This document shows, piece after piece, positions 1 through 8,005 of a stretch of 38,904 nucleotides of DNA. The stretch is from Fodinibacter sp045807225 (GTDB lineage Bacteria > Actinomycetota > Actinomycetes > Actinomycetales > Dermatophilaceae), in the NCBI GenBank assembly GCA_045807225.1, contig JBJMHU010000133.1, forward strand, positions 1-38,904. The letters run 5' to 3'. Below the pieces are notes generated by a model. The model was not told the origin of the DNA. It made no database searches and saw only the letters and a program-made list of their open reading frames with translations. The number at the start of each line of letters is the position of its first letter. Within the stretch, counting starts at the first letter, position 1. The translations under genes were made by a program, and so were the position numbers.

Positions 1-825
1 AAGCGGCGCTTCGGCAAGACGCGTGCTACCCAGGGCCCCGGCGGGATCTACCTCGACGGCGGCTACGGCGTCGGCAAGACGCACCTGCTCGCCTCCCTGT
101 GGCACACCGCGCCGGGTCCCAAGCTGTTCGCCACCTTCGTCGAGCTGACCCACCTCGTCGGGGCCCTCGGCTTCCACGACGCCGTCGCCGCGCTGTCGCC
201 CTACACGCTGGTCTGCGTCGACGAGTTCGAGCTCGACGACCCGGGCGACACGGTCCTGGTCTCCACGCTGCTGACCCGGCTGCGCGAGGCCGGGGTCCGG
301 CTCGCCGCCACGTCGAACACCCTGCCCGGCAAGCTCGGCGAGGGCCGCTTCGCCACCGACGACTTCCTGCGCGAGATCCAGGGTCTCTCGGCACACTTCG
401 AGTCCGTGCGGATCGACGGGGAGGACTACCGGCACCGCGGCCTCCCCGAGGCACCCGACGCCCCGGACCTCGACGCCGTCCGCCGGGTGGCCGAGGAGGA
501 GGGCGCGACGTACGACCACTTCGTCGACCTGTCCCGGCACCTGGCCCAGGTGCACCCGTCGAAGTACGGCGCCCTGCTCGACGGCGTGCGCGTGGTCTGC
601 CTGGAGGACGTCCGGACCATCGACGACCAGGCGGTCGCGCTGCGACTCGTGGTGCTCGCGGACCGGATGTACGACCGGGATCTGCCGGTCGTCGCCAGCG
701 GCGTCACCTTCGACGCGCTGTTCGCGCCGCCGCTGCTGGAGGGCGGCTACCGCAAGAAGTACTTCCGCGCCGTCAGCCGGCTCGTCGCGCTCGCCCGGGA
801 GGGCGACACGCTGGTGAGTGGGTAG
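1..825 (+). CDS. zapE: Cell division protein ZapE (AFG1-like ATPase), 5'-truncated by the window
   Basis: The reading frame is open from base 1, so the N-terminus lies outside the window; 274 residues remain of a family usually 330-380 long. Visible P-loop ATPase motifs are Walker A GGYGVGKT (fragment residues 20-27), Walker B LVCVDEFELDD (Asp74/Glu75) and a sensor-like ATSNTLPGKLGEGRF stretch about 30 residues later. This spacing is typical of the AFG1/ZapE family. In proteobacteria ZapE is a peripheral ATPase that contacts FtsZ; the actinobacterial role is less clear and is inferred from homology. The C-terminal half (LFAPPLLEGGYRKKYFRAVSRL) also fits the family. The TAG stop at 823-825 is shared with the -10 box of the next gene. 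Confidence 0.9.
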   Translation, partial: KRRFGKTRATQGPGGIYLDGGYGVGKTHLLASLWHTAPGPKLFATFVELTHLVGALGFHDAVAALSPYTLVCVDEFELDDPGDTVLVSTLLTRLREAGVRLAATSNTLPGKLGEGRFATDDFLREIQGLSAHFESVRIDGEDYRHRGLPEAPDAPDLDAVRRVAEEEGATYDHFVDLSRHLAQVHPSKYGALLDGVRVVCLEDVRTIDDQAVALRLVVLADRMYDRDLPVVASGVTFDALFAPPLLEGGYRKKYFRAVSRLVALAREGDTLVSG

Positions 826-828
826 GTT
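823..828 (+). promoter_or_regulatory. -10 element TAGGTT for a leaderless PPK2 transcript
   Basis: TAGGTT is followed by exactly six bases and then ATG 835, with no Shine-Dalgarno between. The first three bases are the stop codon of zapE. TANNNT placed 6-7 bases before a start is the known layout of leaderless actinobacterial genes. Confidence 0.6.
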
Positions 829-834
829 GCGGTC

Positions 835-1680
835 ATGGCGCACCCGTTGTTCACCGAGAGCCTCACCGTCCCGCGCGGACCGGTCGACCTCGCGTCGTAC
901 GACCCGCACGGGAAACCGGGCTTCGACGGACCCAAGCAGGAGGGGAAGGCGGCGCTCTACGCGATGGGCGAGGAGCTGGCCGACCTCCAGGAGCGGCTGT
1001 TCGCCGAGGGCCGGACCGGCGGCACCCGCAGCATCCTGCTCGTGCTCCAGGGGATGGACACCTCCGGCAAGGGCGGCGTGATCCGGCACGCGGTCGGCCT
1101 CGTCGACCCGCAGGGCGTGCGGATCACGTCGTTCAAGGCCCCGACCGAGGAGGAGCGGGCCCACGACTTCCTGTGGCGGGTGGAGAAGCGGTTGCCGGCC
1201 CCCGGGATCATCGGGGTCTTCGACCGCTCGCACTACGAGGACGTGCTGATCGCCCGGGTGCGGGGACTGGCGCCGGAGGCGGAGATCGAGCGCCGCTACA
1301 CGGCGATCAACGAGTTCGAGAAGCGCCTCGTCGACGGCGGCACCACCGTGGTCAAGTGCCTGCTGCACATCTCCGCCGAGGAGCAGAAGCAGCGGCTGCT
1401 CGCCCGCCTCGACAACCCGACCAAGCACTGGAAGTTCAACCCCGGCGACATCGACGAGCGCGCGCACTGGGCCGACTACATGCAGGCCTACCAAGCGACG
1501 CTGGAGCAGTGCTCCACCGATGCCGCACCCTGGTTCGTCGTGCCCGCCGACCGCAAGTGGTACGCCCGGCTGGCGGTCACCAACCTCCTGCTCGAGACGC
1601 TCGAGGGCATGGACCCGAAGTGGCCGGCGGCGGACTTCGACGTCGAGGCGGAGAAGGAGCGGCTGGCCCTCACCCCCTGA
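835..1680 (+). CDS. PPK2-family polyphosphate:nucleotide phosphotransferase
   Basis: 281 residues, the size of a one-domain PPK2 enzyme, which moves phosphate between polyphosphate and nucleotides in the cytoplasm. Walker A is GMDTSGKGG (residues 73-81) and Walker B is VFDRSHYEDVL (Asp130). The lid region HWKFNPGDIDERAHWADY and the C-terminal APWFVVPADRKWYARL block are classic PPK2 signatures. The sequence fits the TIGR03709-type subgroup, but whether it prefers AMP, ADP or GDP cannot be read from the motifs. The start at 835 is chosen because a -10 hexamer ends six bases upstream, so the message is probably leaderless. It follows zapE by nine bases but likely has its own promoter. Confidence 0.92.
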   Translation: MAHPLFTESLTVPRGPVDLASYDPHGKPGFDGPKQEGKAALYAMGEELADLQERLFAEGRTGGTRSILLVLQGMDTSGKGGVIRHAVGLVDPQGVRITSFKAPTEEERAHDFLWRVEKRLPAPGIIGVFDRSHYEDVLIARVRGLAPEAEIERRYTAINEFEKRLVDGGTTVVKCLLHISAEEQKQRLLARLDNPTKHWKFNPGDIDERAHWADYMQAYQATLEQCSTDAAPWFVVPADRKWYARLAVTNLLLETLEGMDPKWPAADFDVEAEKERLALTP

Positions 1681-1760
1681 ACGGTGACGGACCCACGACC
1701 TCAGCACCGTTGTCGTGCTGGCGGCGTGTGGGGATCGCGGGGCGCGGGTAAATGCCAGTC

Positions 1761-4133
1761 ATGGCACACCCGCGCATCACGGACATCTGGGGGCGGAGCA
1801 CTCCGTATGCGGGAGGTGAGCCGTGGCCGGCCCGCGTCGACACCCACCTGGTCGACGGGGTCGCCGAGGACGACGTCGAGCACTGGGTGCAGTCGGCCTG
1901 CGTGCTGTGCAGCAACGGCTGCGGGCTCGACATCGCGGTGGCGCGTGGCCGGATGGTCGGGGTGCGCGGGCGCGAGCACGACCGGGTCAGCCGTGGCCGG
2001 CTCGGGCCCAAGGGGCTGCTCGGCTGGCAGGGCCAGCTGCGCGACCGGCTCGAGCGCCCACTCGTGCGCCGCAACGGCACCCTGGTCGAGACCGACTGGG
2101 ACACCGCGATGGACCTCGTCGTCAGCCGCTCGCGAGAGCTGCTCGACACCAAGGGCCCGCTCTCCCACGGCTTCTACACCAGCGGGCAGCTCATGCTCGA
2201 GGAGTACTACACGCTCGCCGTCATCGGGAAGGCCGGCATCGGCACACCGCACATGGACGGCAACACCCGGCTCTGCACGGCCACCGCCGCGGCGGCGCTC
2301 AAGGAGTCCTTCGGCGCTGACGGGCAACCGGGCAGCTACTCCGACCTCGACGTGTGCGACGCCGTCTTCCACTTCGGGCACAACGTGGCAGAGACCCAGA
2401 CCGTGCTGTGGATGCGGATGCTCGACCGCACCGCGGGCCCGGACGCACCGCGGCACGTGTGCATCGACCCCCGTCGCACCAAGGTGGCCGAGGTGTCGGA
2501 GGTGCACCTCGCCGTGCGCCCCGGCACGAACCAGGCGGTGATGAACGGCCTGATCCGGGAGGTCATCCACCGCGGCTGGGTCGACTCGGCCTGGGTCGAG
2601 GCGCACACGGTCGGGTTCGACGAGCTGGCGAAGACCGTAGAGCCCTACACCCCGCAGCAGGTGGCCGAGATCTGCCAGGTCGAGGCGCGCGACGTCGAGC
2701 GGGCGGCAGAGATCTTCGGCACCAGCGAGCGCGTGGTCTCCACGGTGCTGCAGGGGTTCTACCAGTCGCACCAGGCCACGGCCGCCGCGGTGCAGGTGAA
2801 CAACCTGCACCTGCTGCGCGGCATGCTCGGTCGCCCCGGCGCCGGCATCCTGCAGATGAACGGCCAACCCACCGCCCAGAACAACCGGGAGACCGGCGCC
2901 GACGGCGACCTCTCGGGCTTCCGCAACTGGGAGAACGAGGCGCACGTCAAGGAGCTCGCGGACCTGTGGGACGTCGACCCGATCGTCATCCCGCACTGGT
3001 CGCCGCCGACGCACGCGATGCAGATCTTCCGCTACGCCGAGCAGGGCTCGATCGGGTTCCTCTGGATCGCCGGCACCAACCCGGCCGTCTCGCTGCCCGA
3101 CCTGGAACGCACGAAGAAGATCCTCGCCGGCGACGACCTCTTCGTCGTCGTCAACGACGCCTTCCCCACCGAGACCACCGCGCTGGCCGACGTGGTGCTG
3201 CCCAGCGCCCTGTGGGGCGAGAAGACCGGCACGTTCACCAACGTCGACCGCACCGTGCACCTGGCCGAGCAGGCCGTCGCTCCACCCGGGGAGGCGCGCA
3301 GCGACCTCGACATCTGGGTCGACTACGCACGGCGGATGGGGTTCACCGACCGCAGCGGCCGCCCGATCCCGCGGTGGGACACCCCCGAGGCGGCGTTCGA
3401 CGGCTGGCGTGAGTGCTCCCGGGGGCGACCCTGCGACTACACCGGGCTGAGCTACGAGCTGCTCCGGGGCAGCCCCGGCATCCAGTGGCCGTGCACCGAC
3501 CAGGCGCCGCAGGGCACCGAACGCATCTACACCGACGCCCGCTTCAGCACGGAGGACGGCTACTGCGAGAACTACGGGCACGACCTGCTCACCGGCGCCG
3601 CGGTCACGCCCACCGAGCACGCCGCCAAGCGCTACGACGGCCGGGCCCGGCTCAAGGGCGCCCCATGGACGCCGGCCCCCGAGGTGCCCTCGGCGGACTT
3701 CCCGCTGGGGCTCGGCACGGGCCGAACCGTCTACCACTTCCACACCCGCACCAAGACCGGCCGGTCCCCCCAGCTCGATGCCGCGGCGCCCGACGCCTGG
3801 GTCGAGATCTCACCCGAGGATGCCGGACCGCTCGGTATCGCAGAGGGGGACCTCGTGCGCGTGGAGTCGCCACGGGGCGCCATCGAGGTGCGGGCGCGGG
3901 TGAGCGACATCCGGCCGGGCGCGGTCTTCGTGCCCTTCCACTACGGCGACGTCGACCGCGGCGACCGCGCCAGCCGGGCCGCGAACGAGCTGACGATCAC
4001 CGCGTGGGACCCGGTGTCCAAGCAGCCGGCGTTCAAGGGCGGAGCCGTGCGGGTCATCCGGCTGGCCGCCGGTGACGGGCCCGCTCCGGCGCCGGACACC
4101 ACGGCATCCGCACCGGCGACGAGGAAGGGCTGA
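1761..4133 (+). CDS. Molybdopterin oxidoreductase (nitrate reductase/formate dehydrogenase-like) with incomplete Fe-S motif
   Basis: 790 residues of the DMSO-reductase superfamily (molybdo-bis-PGD enzymes). The N-terminal cluster motif is CVLCSNGC (Cys47, 50, 54). The fourth ligand, normally the Cys of an LCPKG motif, is glycine here (RLGPKG, Gly82). A candidate molybdenum ligand is Cys172 in TRLCTATA, as in Nap/Nas-type enzymes. Later blocks match the family: WIAGTNPAVSLPDL, TFTNVDRTVH, and a C-terminal MopB-binding domain with FHTRTKTGRSPQL and ARVSDIRPGAVFVPFHYG. There is no Tat signal, so the enzyme is probably cytoplasmic. The ATG at 1752 is also in frame; 1761 is preferred because a TA-rich -10-like GTAAATG ends 6-7 bases before it. 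The next gene follows after three bases. Substrate unknown; assimilatory nitrate reductase is one possibility. Confidence 0.85.
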   Translation: MAHPRITDIWGRSTPYAGGEPWPARVDTHLVDGVAEDDVEHWVQSACVLCSNGCGLDIAVARGRMVGVRGREHDRVSRGRLGPKGLLGWQGQLRDRLERPLVRRNGTLVETDWDTAMDLVVSRSRELLDTKGPLSHGFYTSGQLMLEEYYTLAVIGKAGIGTPHMDGNTRLCTATAAAALKESFGADGQPGSYSDLDVCDAVFHFGHNVAETQTVLWMRMLDRTAGPDAPRHVCIDPRRTKVAEVSEVHLAVRPGTNQAVMNGLIREVIHRGWVDSAWVEAHTVGFDELAKTVEPYTPQQVAEICQVEARDVERAAEIFGTSERVVSTVLQGFYQSHQATAAAVQVNNLHLLRGMLGRPGAGILQMNGQPTAQNNRETGADGDLSGFRNWENEAHVKELADLWDVDPIVIPHWSPPTHAMQIFRYAEQGSIGFLWIAGTNPAVSLPDLERTKKILAGDDLFVVVNDAFPTETTALADVVLPSALWGEKTGTFTNVDRTVHLAEQAVAPPGEARSDLDIWVDYARRMGFTDRSGRPIPRWDTPEAAFDGWRECSRGRPCDYTGLSYELLRGSPGIQWPCTDQAPQGTERIYTDARFSTEDGYCENYGHDLLTGAAVTPTEHAAKRYDGRARLKGAPWTPAPEVPSADFPLGLGTGRTVYHFHTRTKTGRSPQLDAAAPDAWVEISPEDAGPLGIAEGDLVRVESPRGAIEVRARVSDIRPGAVFVPFHYGDVDRGDRASRAANELTITAWDPVSKQPAFKGGAVRVIRLAAGDGPAPAPDTTASAPATRKG

Positions 4134-4136
4134 GCC

Positions 4137-4592
4137 ATGCACCTGAGCACCTACGTGGGGCTGGTCGACGAGGGCGAGCAGACGCTGGCGGAGTCGTTCC
4201 GCCAGGTGGCGAAGGGCCACGCGCAGGAGCCGGACGTGGTGCACCTGTGCGAGCGGTTCGCGGTGCAGTGCGACAGCCACCGCGAGCAGCTCGCACCGGT
4301 CGTCGACCGCTACGGGGAGGAGCGCGAGCAGGAGCCGGAGCGGCTGCACGCGCAGGGGTTGGACGGCACCCGCACCGGTGGAGTGGGGCTGCTGCGCGAC
4401 CTGCACGACCTCTACCTGCTGGTGAGCTACCTCGACATCGCCTGGACGGTCGTGGGGCAGGCCGCCAAGGCGGTGCGCGACGAGGAGCTGCAGGGTGTGG
4501 TGACCTGGTGCGAGCAGGAGACCTCGGCGCAGCTCAAGTGGCTCACCACCCGGATGAAGCAGGCAGCGCCCCAGGCGCTGGTCGTGGGCTGA
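4137..4592 (+). CDS. Small helical protein coupled to the molybdopterin oxidoreductase
   Basis: 151 residues starting three bases after the oxidoreductase stop, so the two are almost certainly co-translated. I do not recognise a named family. The sequence looks all-helical and acidic, with Glu/His pairs (VHLCERFAVQCDSHREQL and VTWCEQETSAQLKWL) that resemble ferritin-like or hemerythrin-like four-helix bundles; that fold is an inference. It has three cysteines and no signal peptide or membrane segment. Given the coupling, a role as accessory subunit, electron-transfer partner or chaperone for the molybdoenzyme is plausible but not shown. Confidence 0.75.
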   Translation: MHLSTYVGLVDEGEQTLAESFRQVAKGHAQEPDVVHLCERFAVQCDSHREQLAPVVDRYGEEREQEPERLHAQGLDGTRTGGVGLLRDLHDLYLLVSYLDIAWTVVGQAAKAVRDEELQGVVTWCEQETSAQLKWLTTRMKQAAPQALVVG

Positions 4593-4594
4593 AC

Positions 4595-4611
4595 CGCCGG
4601 GCGCCGGCGTT
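4595..4611. terminator. Short hairpin between convergent genes
   Basis: CGCCGG-GCG-CCGGCG followed by TT lies in the 30-base gap between the convergent ends of the helical protein and the AidB-like gene. The stem is only six base pairs, so this is a weak terminator candidate usable in either direction. Confidence 0.35.
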
Positions 4612-4622
4612 GCCCTGTCCGG

Positions 4623-6275
4623 TCACGCGGGCAGCGCGCGCTCGAGGATGAGCGACACGGCATCCGGCCCGATCGAGTCGCCGAGCGTGCCGAAGGTGCC
4701 GCCGCGTTCCCCACCGAGACGGCTGGCGACGAACGCCTCGGCGACCGGTCCGGGGGAGTGGCGCACCAGCAGCGCGGCCTGCAGGGTCAGGGCGAGTCGC
4801 TCGACGAGCCGGCGGGCGCCCCACGGGGCGTCCGGGCCCAGCGCGAGCGCGCCGGCCGACTCGCACCCGTCGATGGCGGCGTCGAGCACCGGGTCGTGGC
4901 CGCGGGCGAGGGCCAGCTCCTTGCCCAGTGCCGCCAAGGATGCCGGTTCGCGGGTGAGCGCGCGCACCACGTCGAGCGCGTTGACGTTGCCCGAGCCCTC
5001 CCAGATCGAGTTCAGCGGCGCCTCGCGGTAGAGCCGGGCCAGGCCGTTCTCCTCGACGTAGCCGTTGCCACCGAGGCACTCCAGCGCCTCGGCGACCATC
5101 GGCGCGGTGCGCTTGCACACCCAGAACTTCCCCAGCGCCACCCCCAACCGCGAGAAGTCGTCCTCACCGCCGTCGACCGCGTGGGCCAGGCGCATGGCCA
5201 GCACGGTGGCAGCCTCGCTCTCGAGGGCCAGGTCGGCGAGCACGTTGCGCATCAGCGGCTGGTCGACGAGCAGCGCCCCGAAGGCGCTGCGGTGGCGGGC
5301 GTGGTGCACCGCCCGGACCAGGGCGGCTCGCATCGTCGCCGTCGAGCCGAGCACGCAGTCGAGCCGGGTCGAGGCGACCATGCCCAGGATGGTGCGGATG
5401 CCACGTCCCTCGGCGCCGACCGGCACCGCCCAGGCGCCGTCGAGCTCGATCTCCGAGGACGCGTTCGACCGGTTGCCGAGCTTGTCCTTGAGGCGCTGGA
5501 TGCGGATGTCGTTGCGGGTGCCGTCGTCGAGCACCCGGGGGAGCAGGAAGCAGCCGACGCCGGCACCGGTCTGGGCGAGCACGAGGAACGCGTCGCTCAT
5601 CGGCGCAGAGCAGAACCACTTGTGGCCCGTGAGCCGGTAGGTGCTGCCCTGGAGGGGGCCGCCCGGGGCGGCGACGGCGGTGGTGGTGTTGGCCCGCACG
5701 TCGGAGCCGCCCTGCTTCTCGGTCATCCCCATGCCGACCGTCAGGCCGGCCTTGCCGGCCATCGGTGCGAGCACCGGGTCGTAGGCGCGGGAGGCGAGCC
5801 CCGGCATCCAGCGCTCGGCGAGGGTCGGCTCGGCGGCGAGCGCGGGGGCCGCGGCGTACGTCATCGAGACCGGGCAGAGGTGGCCGGCCTCGACCTGCGA
5901 CCACACCATGAACCCGGCGGCCCGGCGGGCATGGGCGCCGGCGCCGGTAGGACGGGTCCAGGGCTCGGCGGTCAGTCCGTTGCCGACCGCCACCTCCACC
6001 AGGGCGTGGTAGGCCGGGTGGAACTCGACCTCGTCGACCCGCTCGCCGGTGGGGGAGTGGGTGCGCAGCACCGGCGTCACCCGGTCGGCCGAGTCGGCCC
6101 AGAGCCGCACCTGCGGGGTGCCGGCCAGCTCGCCCAGGACGTCGAGCTCGCGCGCACCGGCCGGGTCGGCGGGCGCCACCCAGCGGTCGACCGCCTCGGC
6201 CAGGGCCGCGTCGGAGCGCAGCACGTGGAGCCCGCTCGGGGCCGGGACGACGTTGGTGACGACGTGGGTCCGCAC
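4623..6275 (-). CDS. aidB: AidB-like acyl-CoA dehydrogenase family protein
   Basis: 550 residues, close to E. coli AidB (541) and longer than ordinary acyl-CoA dehydrogenases (about 380). The FAD-binding acyl-CoA dehydrogenase fold is clear: GMGMTEKQGGSDVRANTT, LTGHKWFCSAPMSDAFLVLAQ and ECLGGNGYVEENGLARLYRE, then SIWEGSGNVNALDVVRAL. That last WEGSGN block and the extra C-terminal region are typical of AidB. AidB is linked to the DNA alkylation response and binds FAD and DNA; whether this copy dehydrogenates an acyl-CoA is unknown. No ada, alkA or alkB is adjacent. The start is GTG 6275, six bases after a TACGCT -10 hexamer on the same strand, so the transcript is probably leaderless. It is divergent from the YihY gene. 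Confidence 0.85.
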   Translation of the reverse strand: MRTHVVTNVVPAPSGLHVLRSDAALAEAVDRWVAPADPAGARELDVLGELAGTPQVRLWADSADRVTPVLRTHSPTGERVDEVEFHPAYHALVEVAVGNGLTAEPWTRPTGAGAHARRAAGFMVWSQVEAGHLCPVSMTYAAAPALAAEPTLAERWMPGLASRAYDPVLAPMAGKAGLTVGMGMTEKQGGSDVRANTTTAVAAPGGPLQGSTYRLTGHKWFCSAPMSDAFLVLAQTGAGVGCFLLPRVLDDGTRNDIRIQRLKDKLGNRSNASSEIELDGAWAVPVGAEGRGIRTILGMVASTRLDCVLGSTATMRAALVRAVHHARHRSAFGALLVDQPLMRNVLADLALESEAATVLAMRLAHAVDGGEDDFSRLGVALGKFWVCKRTAPMVAEALECLGGNGYVEENGLARLYREAPLNSIWEGSGNVNALDVVRALTREPASLAALGKELALARGHDPVLDAAIDGCESAGALALGPDAPWGARRLVERLALTLQAALLVRHSPGPVAEAFVASRLGGERGGTFGTLGDSIGPDAVSLILERALPA

Positions 6276-6306
6276 CGTTCGAGCGTACGGCGGTTACGGT
6301 TGGCCC
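6276..6306. promoter_or_regulatory. Divergent pair of leaderless promoters (aidB / yihY)
   Basis: In only 31 bases there is a minus-strand TACGCT (6287 down to 6282) six bases before GTG 6275, and a plus-strand TACGGT (6295-6300) six bases before ATG 6307. Neither start has a Shine-Dalgarno. The -35 region of each promoter must lie inside the other gene's first codons or -10 region. Confidence 0.6.
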
Positions 6307-7452
6307 ATGACCGAGGCGAGACGGCGCCTTCGCCGCGTGCTCGGGCGGGTACCCGGGTTGCTCCAGCTCGCCCGGCTCGTGGTCTCGACCATCCGGATCT
6401 GCATGCGCTACCGCGTCACCGGGCTGGCCTCTGAAGCGGGGTTCTTCGCGCTGCTCTCGCTGCCGCCGCTCGTCCTCGGGCTGTTCGGCGGCCTGGGCTA
6501 TGTGGCCGACGCCATCGGCACGAAGAACGTCGAGCTGGTCAAGCACTCGATCAGCGACTACGCCGCTCGCTTCCTGACTCCCGACGTCATCGACGGCACT
6601 CTCGGGCCGACGATGACCGACGTCCTCAAGGACGGGCGCTTCGACCTCATCTCGCTCGGCTTCCTCATCTCGCTGTGGTCGGGGTCACGCGCCCTCAACG
6701 TCTTCGTCGACACCATCTCGATCATGTACGGGCAGTCCGGCGTGCGCGGCATCGTGCAGACCCGGGCCCTGTCCTTCTCGCTCTACGTGCTGGCGCTCGT
6801 GGTCGGCATCGTCACGATCCCCCTGGTGCTCCTCGGACCGAGCCTGATCGGTGAGTTCCTGCCGAAGGGCTGGGACTGGCTGATCCTGCTGTACTGGCCG
6901 CTCGTCACGCTGCTCACCGTCGGCGGCCTCACCAGCCTCTACCACGTCTCCACGCCGAGGCGTTCGCCGTGGCTCCGCGACGTCCCGGGCGCCGCACTCA
7001 CCCTGGTCATCTGGTTGCTTGCCTCGTTCGTCGTGCGCGGCCAGATCGCCGCGTCCCTGGGTGGCACCTCGATCTACGGCCCGCTGTCGGCGCCGATCGT
7101 GCTGCTGATCTGGCTCTACGCCCTCGCCATCGCGGTGCTCATCGGAGCCGCCTTCAACGCCGCCGTGCGCGAGCTCTGGCCGCACGAGGAGCAGCGCTCG
7201 CTGCACGAGCGGCTCGGCGCCTGGATCGGTGAGCTGCGGCAGCGCCGCACGCGGCGTGAGGAGCGGCCCGCGGGCTGGGACGACCCGTTCGACGGCTACG
7301 CCAGGCCCGATGACGACGACCTGGGCCTGTCGGGCCTGCGCGAGGCGGCGCGGGGCCCGCTCACGCCGATGTCGGGCGCCGGCCGGTCGGCTCCCGCGCC
7401 GCAGCCACAGCACCCCGTGGATGCCGGGCGGCGGGTCGACGCCGAGCGCTGA
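6307..7452 (+). CDS. YihY/BrkB-family inner membrane protein
   Basis: 381 residues with the YihY/BrkB profile: an N-terminal amphipathic stretch, then about six membrane segments. Examples are FFALLSLPPLVLGLFGGLGY, the ALSFSLYVLALVVGIVTIPL block, a WDWLILLYWPLVTLLTVGG helix and IVLLIWLYALAIAVLIGAAF. The conserved RYRVTGLASEAGFFALLSLPP opening and GTSIYGPLSAPIVLLIWLY close are family hallmarks. Despite the older name ribonuclease BN, these are membrane proteins of unknown transport or envelope function. The last 80 residues are hydrophilic and rich in Pro, Arg and Asp, presumably a cytoplasmic tail. The start at ATG 6307 is set by a TACGGT hexamer six bases upstream. Confidence 0.88.
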   Translation: MTEARRRLRRVLGRVPGLLQLARLVVSTIRICMRYRVTGLASEAGFFALLSLPPLVLGLFGGLGYVADAIGTKNVELVKHSISDYAARFLTPDVIDGTLGPTMTDVLKDGRFDLISLGFLISLWSGSRALNVFVDTISIMYGQSGVRGIVQTRALSFSLYVLALVVGIVTIPLVLLGPSLIGEFLPKGWDWLILLYWPLVTLLTVGGLTSLYHVSTPRRSPWLRDVPGAALTLVIWLLASFVVRGQIAASLGGTSIYGPLSAPIVLLIWLYALAIAVLIGAAFNAAVRELWPHEEQRSLHERLGAWIGELRQRRTRREERPAGWDDPFDGYARPDDDDLGLSGLREAARGPLTPMSGAGRSAPAPQPQHPVDAGRRVDAER

Positions 7453-7494
7453 GCGTCCGGGTGTCGTGCGGTGCCGCCGCGTCAGCTCGCCGGT

Positions 7495-7522
7495 TTGGAG
7501 TTCGTCCCGGCGATCGGATAAT
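7495..7522 (+). promoter_or_regulatory. Promoter of the tRNA cluster
   Basis: TTGGAG (7495-7500), a 16-base spacer and GATAAT (7517-7522) resemble a sigma-70-type promoter. Transcription would start near 7529, about 37 bases before tRNA-Gly. Confidence 0.6.
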
Positions 7523-7565
7523 GTCTGCGAGCACGCCGAAGGGGCTCCACGGAGCCACGGCGCGC

Positions 7566-7638
7566 GCGGATGTAGCTCAGTTGGTAGAGCGCAACCTTGC
7601 CAAGGTTGAGGTCGCCGGTTCGAACCCGGTCATCCGCT
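7566..7638 (+). tRNA. tRNA-Gly (GCC)
   Basis: The cloverleaf folds completely: acceptor GCGGATG with CATCCGC, D-arm GCTC/GAGC, anticodon stem CAACC/GGTTG with loop TTGCCAA giving anticodon GCC, and T-arm GCCGG-TTCGAAC-CCGGT. Discriminator base is T; CCA is not encoded. First of three tRNAs in a probable common transcript. Confidence 0.98.
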
Positions 7639-7660
7639 CGGAGGGTGTAGCCGCCCCCAC

Positions 7661-7731
7661 GGTGGAGTGGCCGAGAGGCGAGGCAGCGGCCTGCAAAGCC
7701 GCGTACACGGGTTCAAATCCCGTCTCCACCT
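7661..7731 (+). tRNA. tRNA-Cys (GCA)
   Basis: Acceptor GGTGGAG pairs with CTCCACC; anticodon stem GCGGC/GCCGC encloses loop CTGCAAA with anticodon GCA; the T-arm is CGGG-TTCAAAT-CCCG. Discriminator T is usual for tRNA-Cys. CCA is not encoded. It lies 22 bases after tRNA-Gly. Confidence 0.97.
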
Positions 7732-7780
7732 CGAGTAGTACCCGCACGAGCAGTCGTTTGGCAGCACAGCAGCACCCCAC

Positions 7781-7858
7781 GGACGCGTAGCGCAGCCTGG
7801 TTAGCGCACCACCTTGACACGGTGGGGGTCGGAGGTTCGAGTCCTCTCGCGTCCACCA
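7781..7858 (+). tRNA. tRNA-Val (GAC), CCA encoded
   Basis: Acceptor GGACGCG pairs with CGCGTCC; anticodon stem CCACC/GGTGG encloses TTGACAC with anticodon GAC; T-arm GGAGG-TTCGAGT-CCTCT. Discriminator A is followed by a genomic CCA (7856-7858), unlike the other tRNAs in the window. It ends the cluster, just before a strong terminator. Confidence 0.98.
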
Positions 7859-7865
7859 GATCGAC

Positions 7866-7894
7866 GAAGGGCCCGCCCCGGTGGCGGGCCCTTC
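7866..7894 (+). terminator. Terminator of the tRNA cluster
   Basis: A perfect 12-bp stem GAAGGGCCCGCC / GGCGGGCCCTTC with a five-base loop begins seven bases after the tRNA-Val CCA. There is no long T tract, as is common in high-GC actinobacteria. Confidence 0.85.
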
Positions 7895-8005
7895 CTCGTG
7901 CCGCGCCGCCCGGCGTGCCCTGCCCGGCCACTGCCGCGGCCGGGCGATATGTTGAGCGCGCTGCGCCGCCGACCGGCCGGCGCGACTCCGGCGAAGGGTG
8001 GTGCC

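Noticed and set aside
829..1775. Near-identical start contexts GTCATGGCGCACCCG (PPK2) and GTCATGGCACACCCG (oxidoreductase)
   Set aside because: The proteins are unrelated after MAHP; the resemblance is short enough to be chance.
7949..8005. Earlier ATG for the channel gene
   Set aside because: The ATG is inside a TATGTT -10-like hexamer; the downstream ATG has a Shine-Dalgarno.
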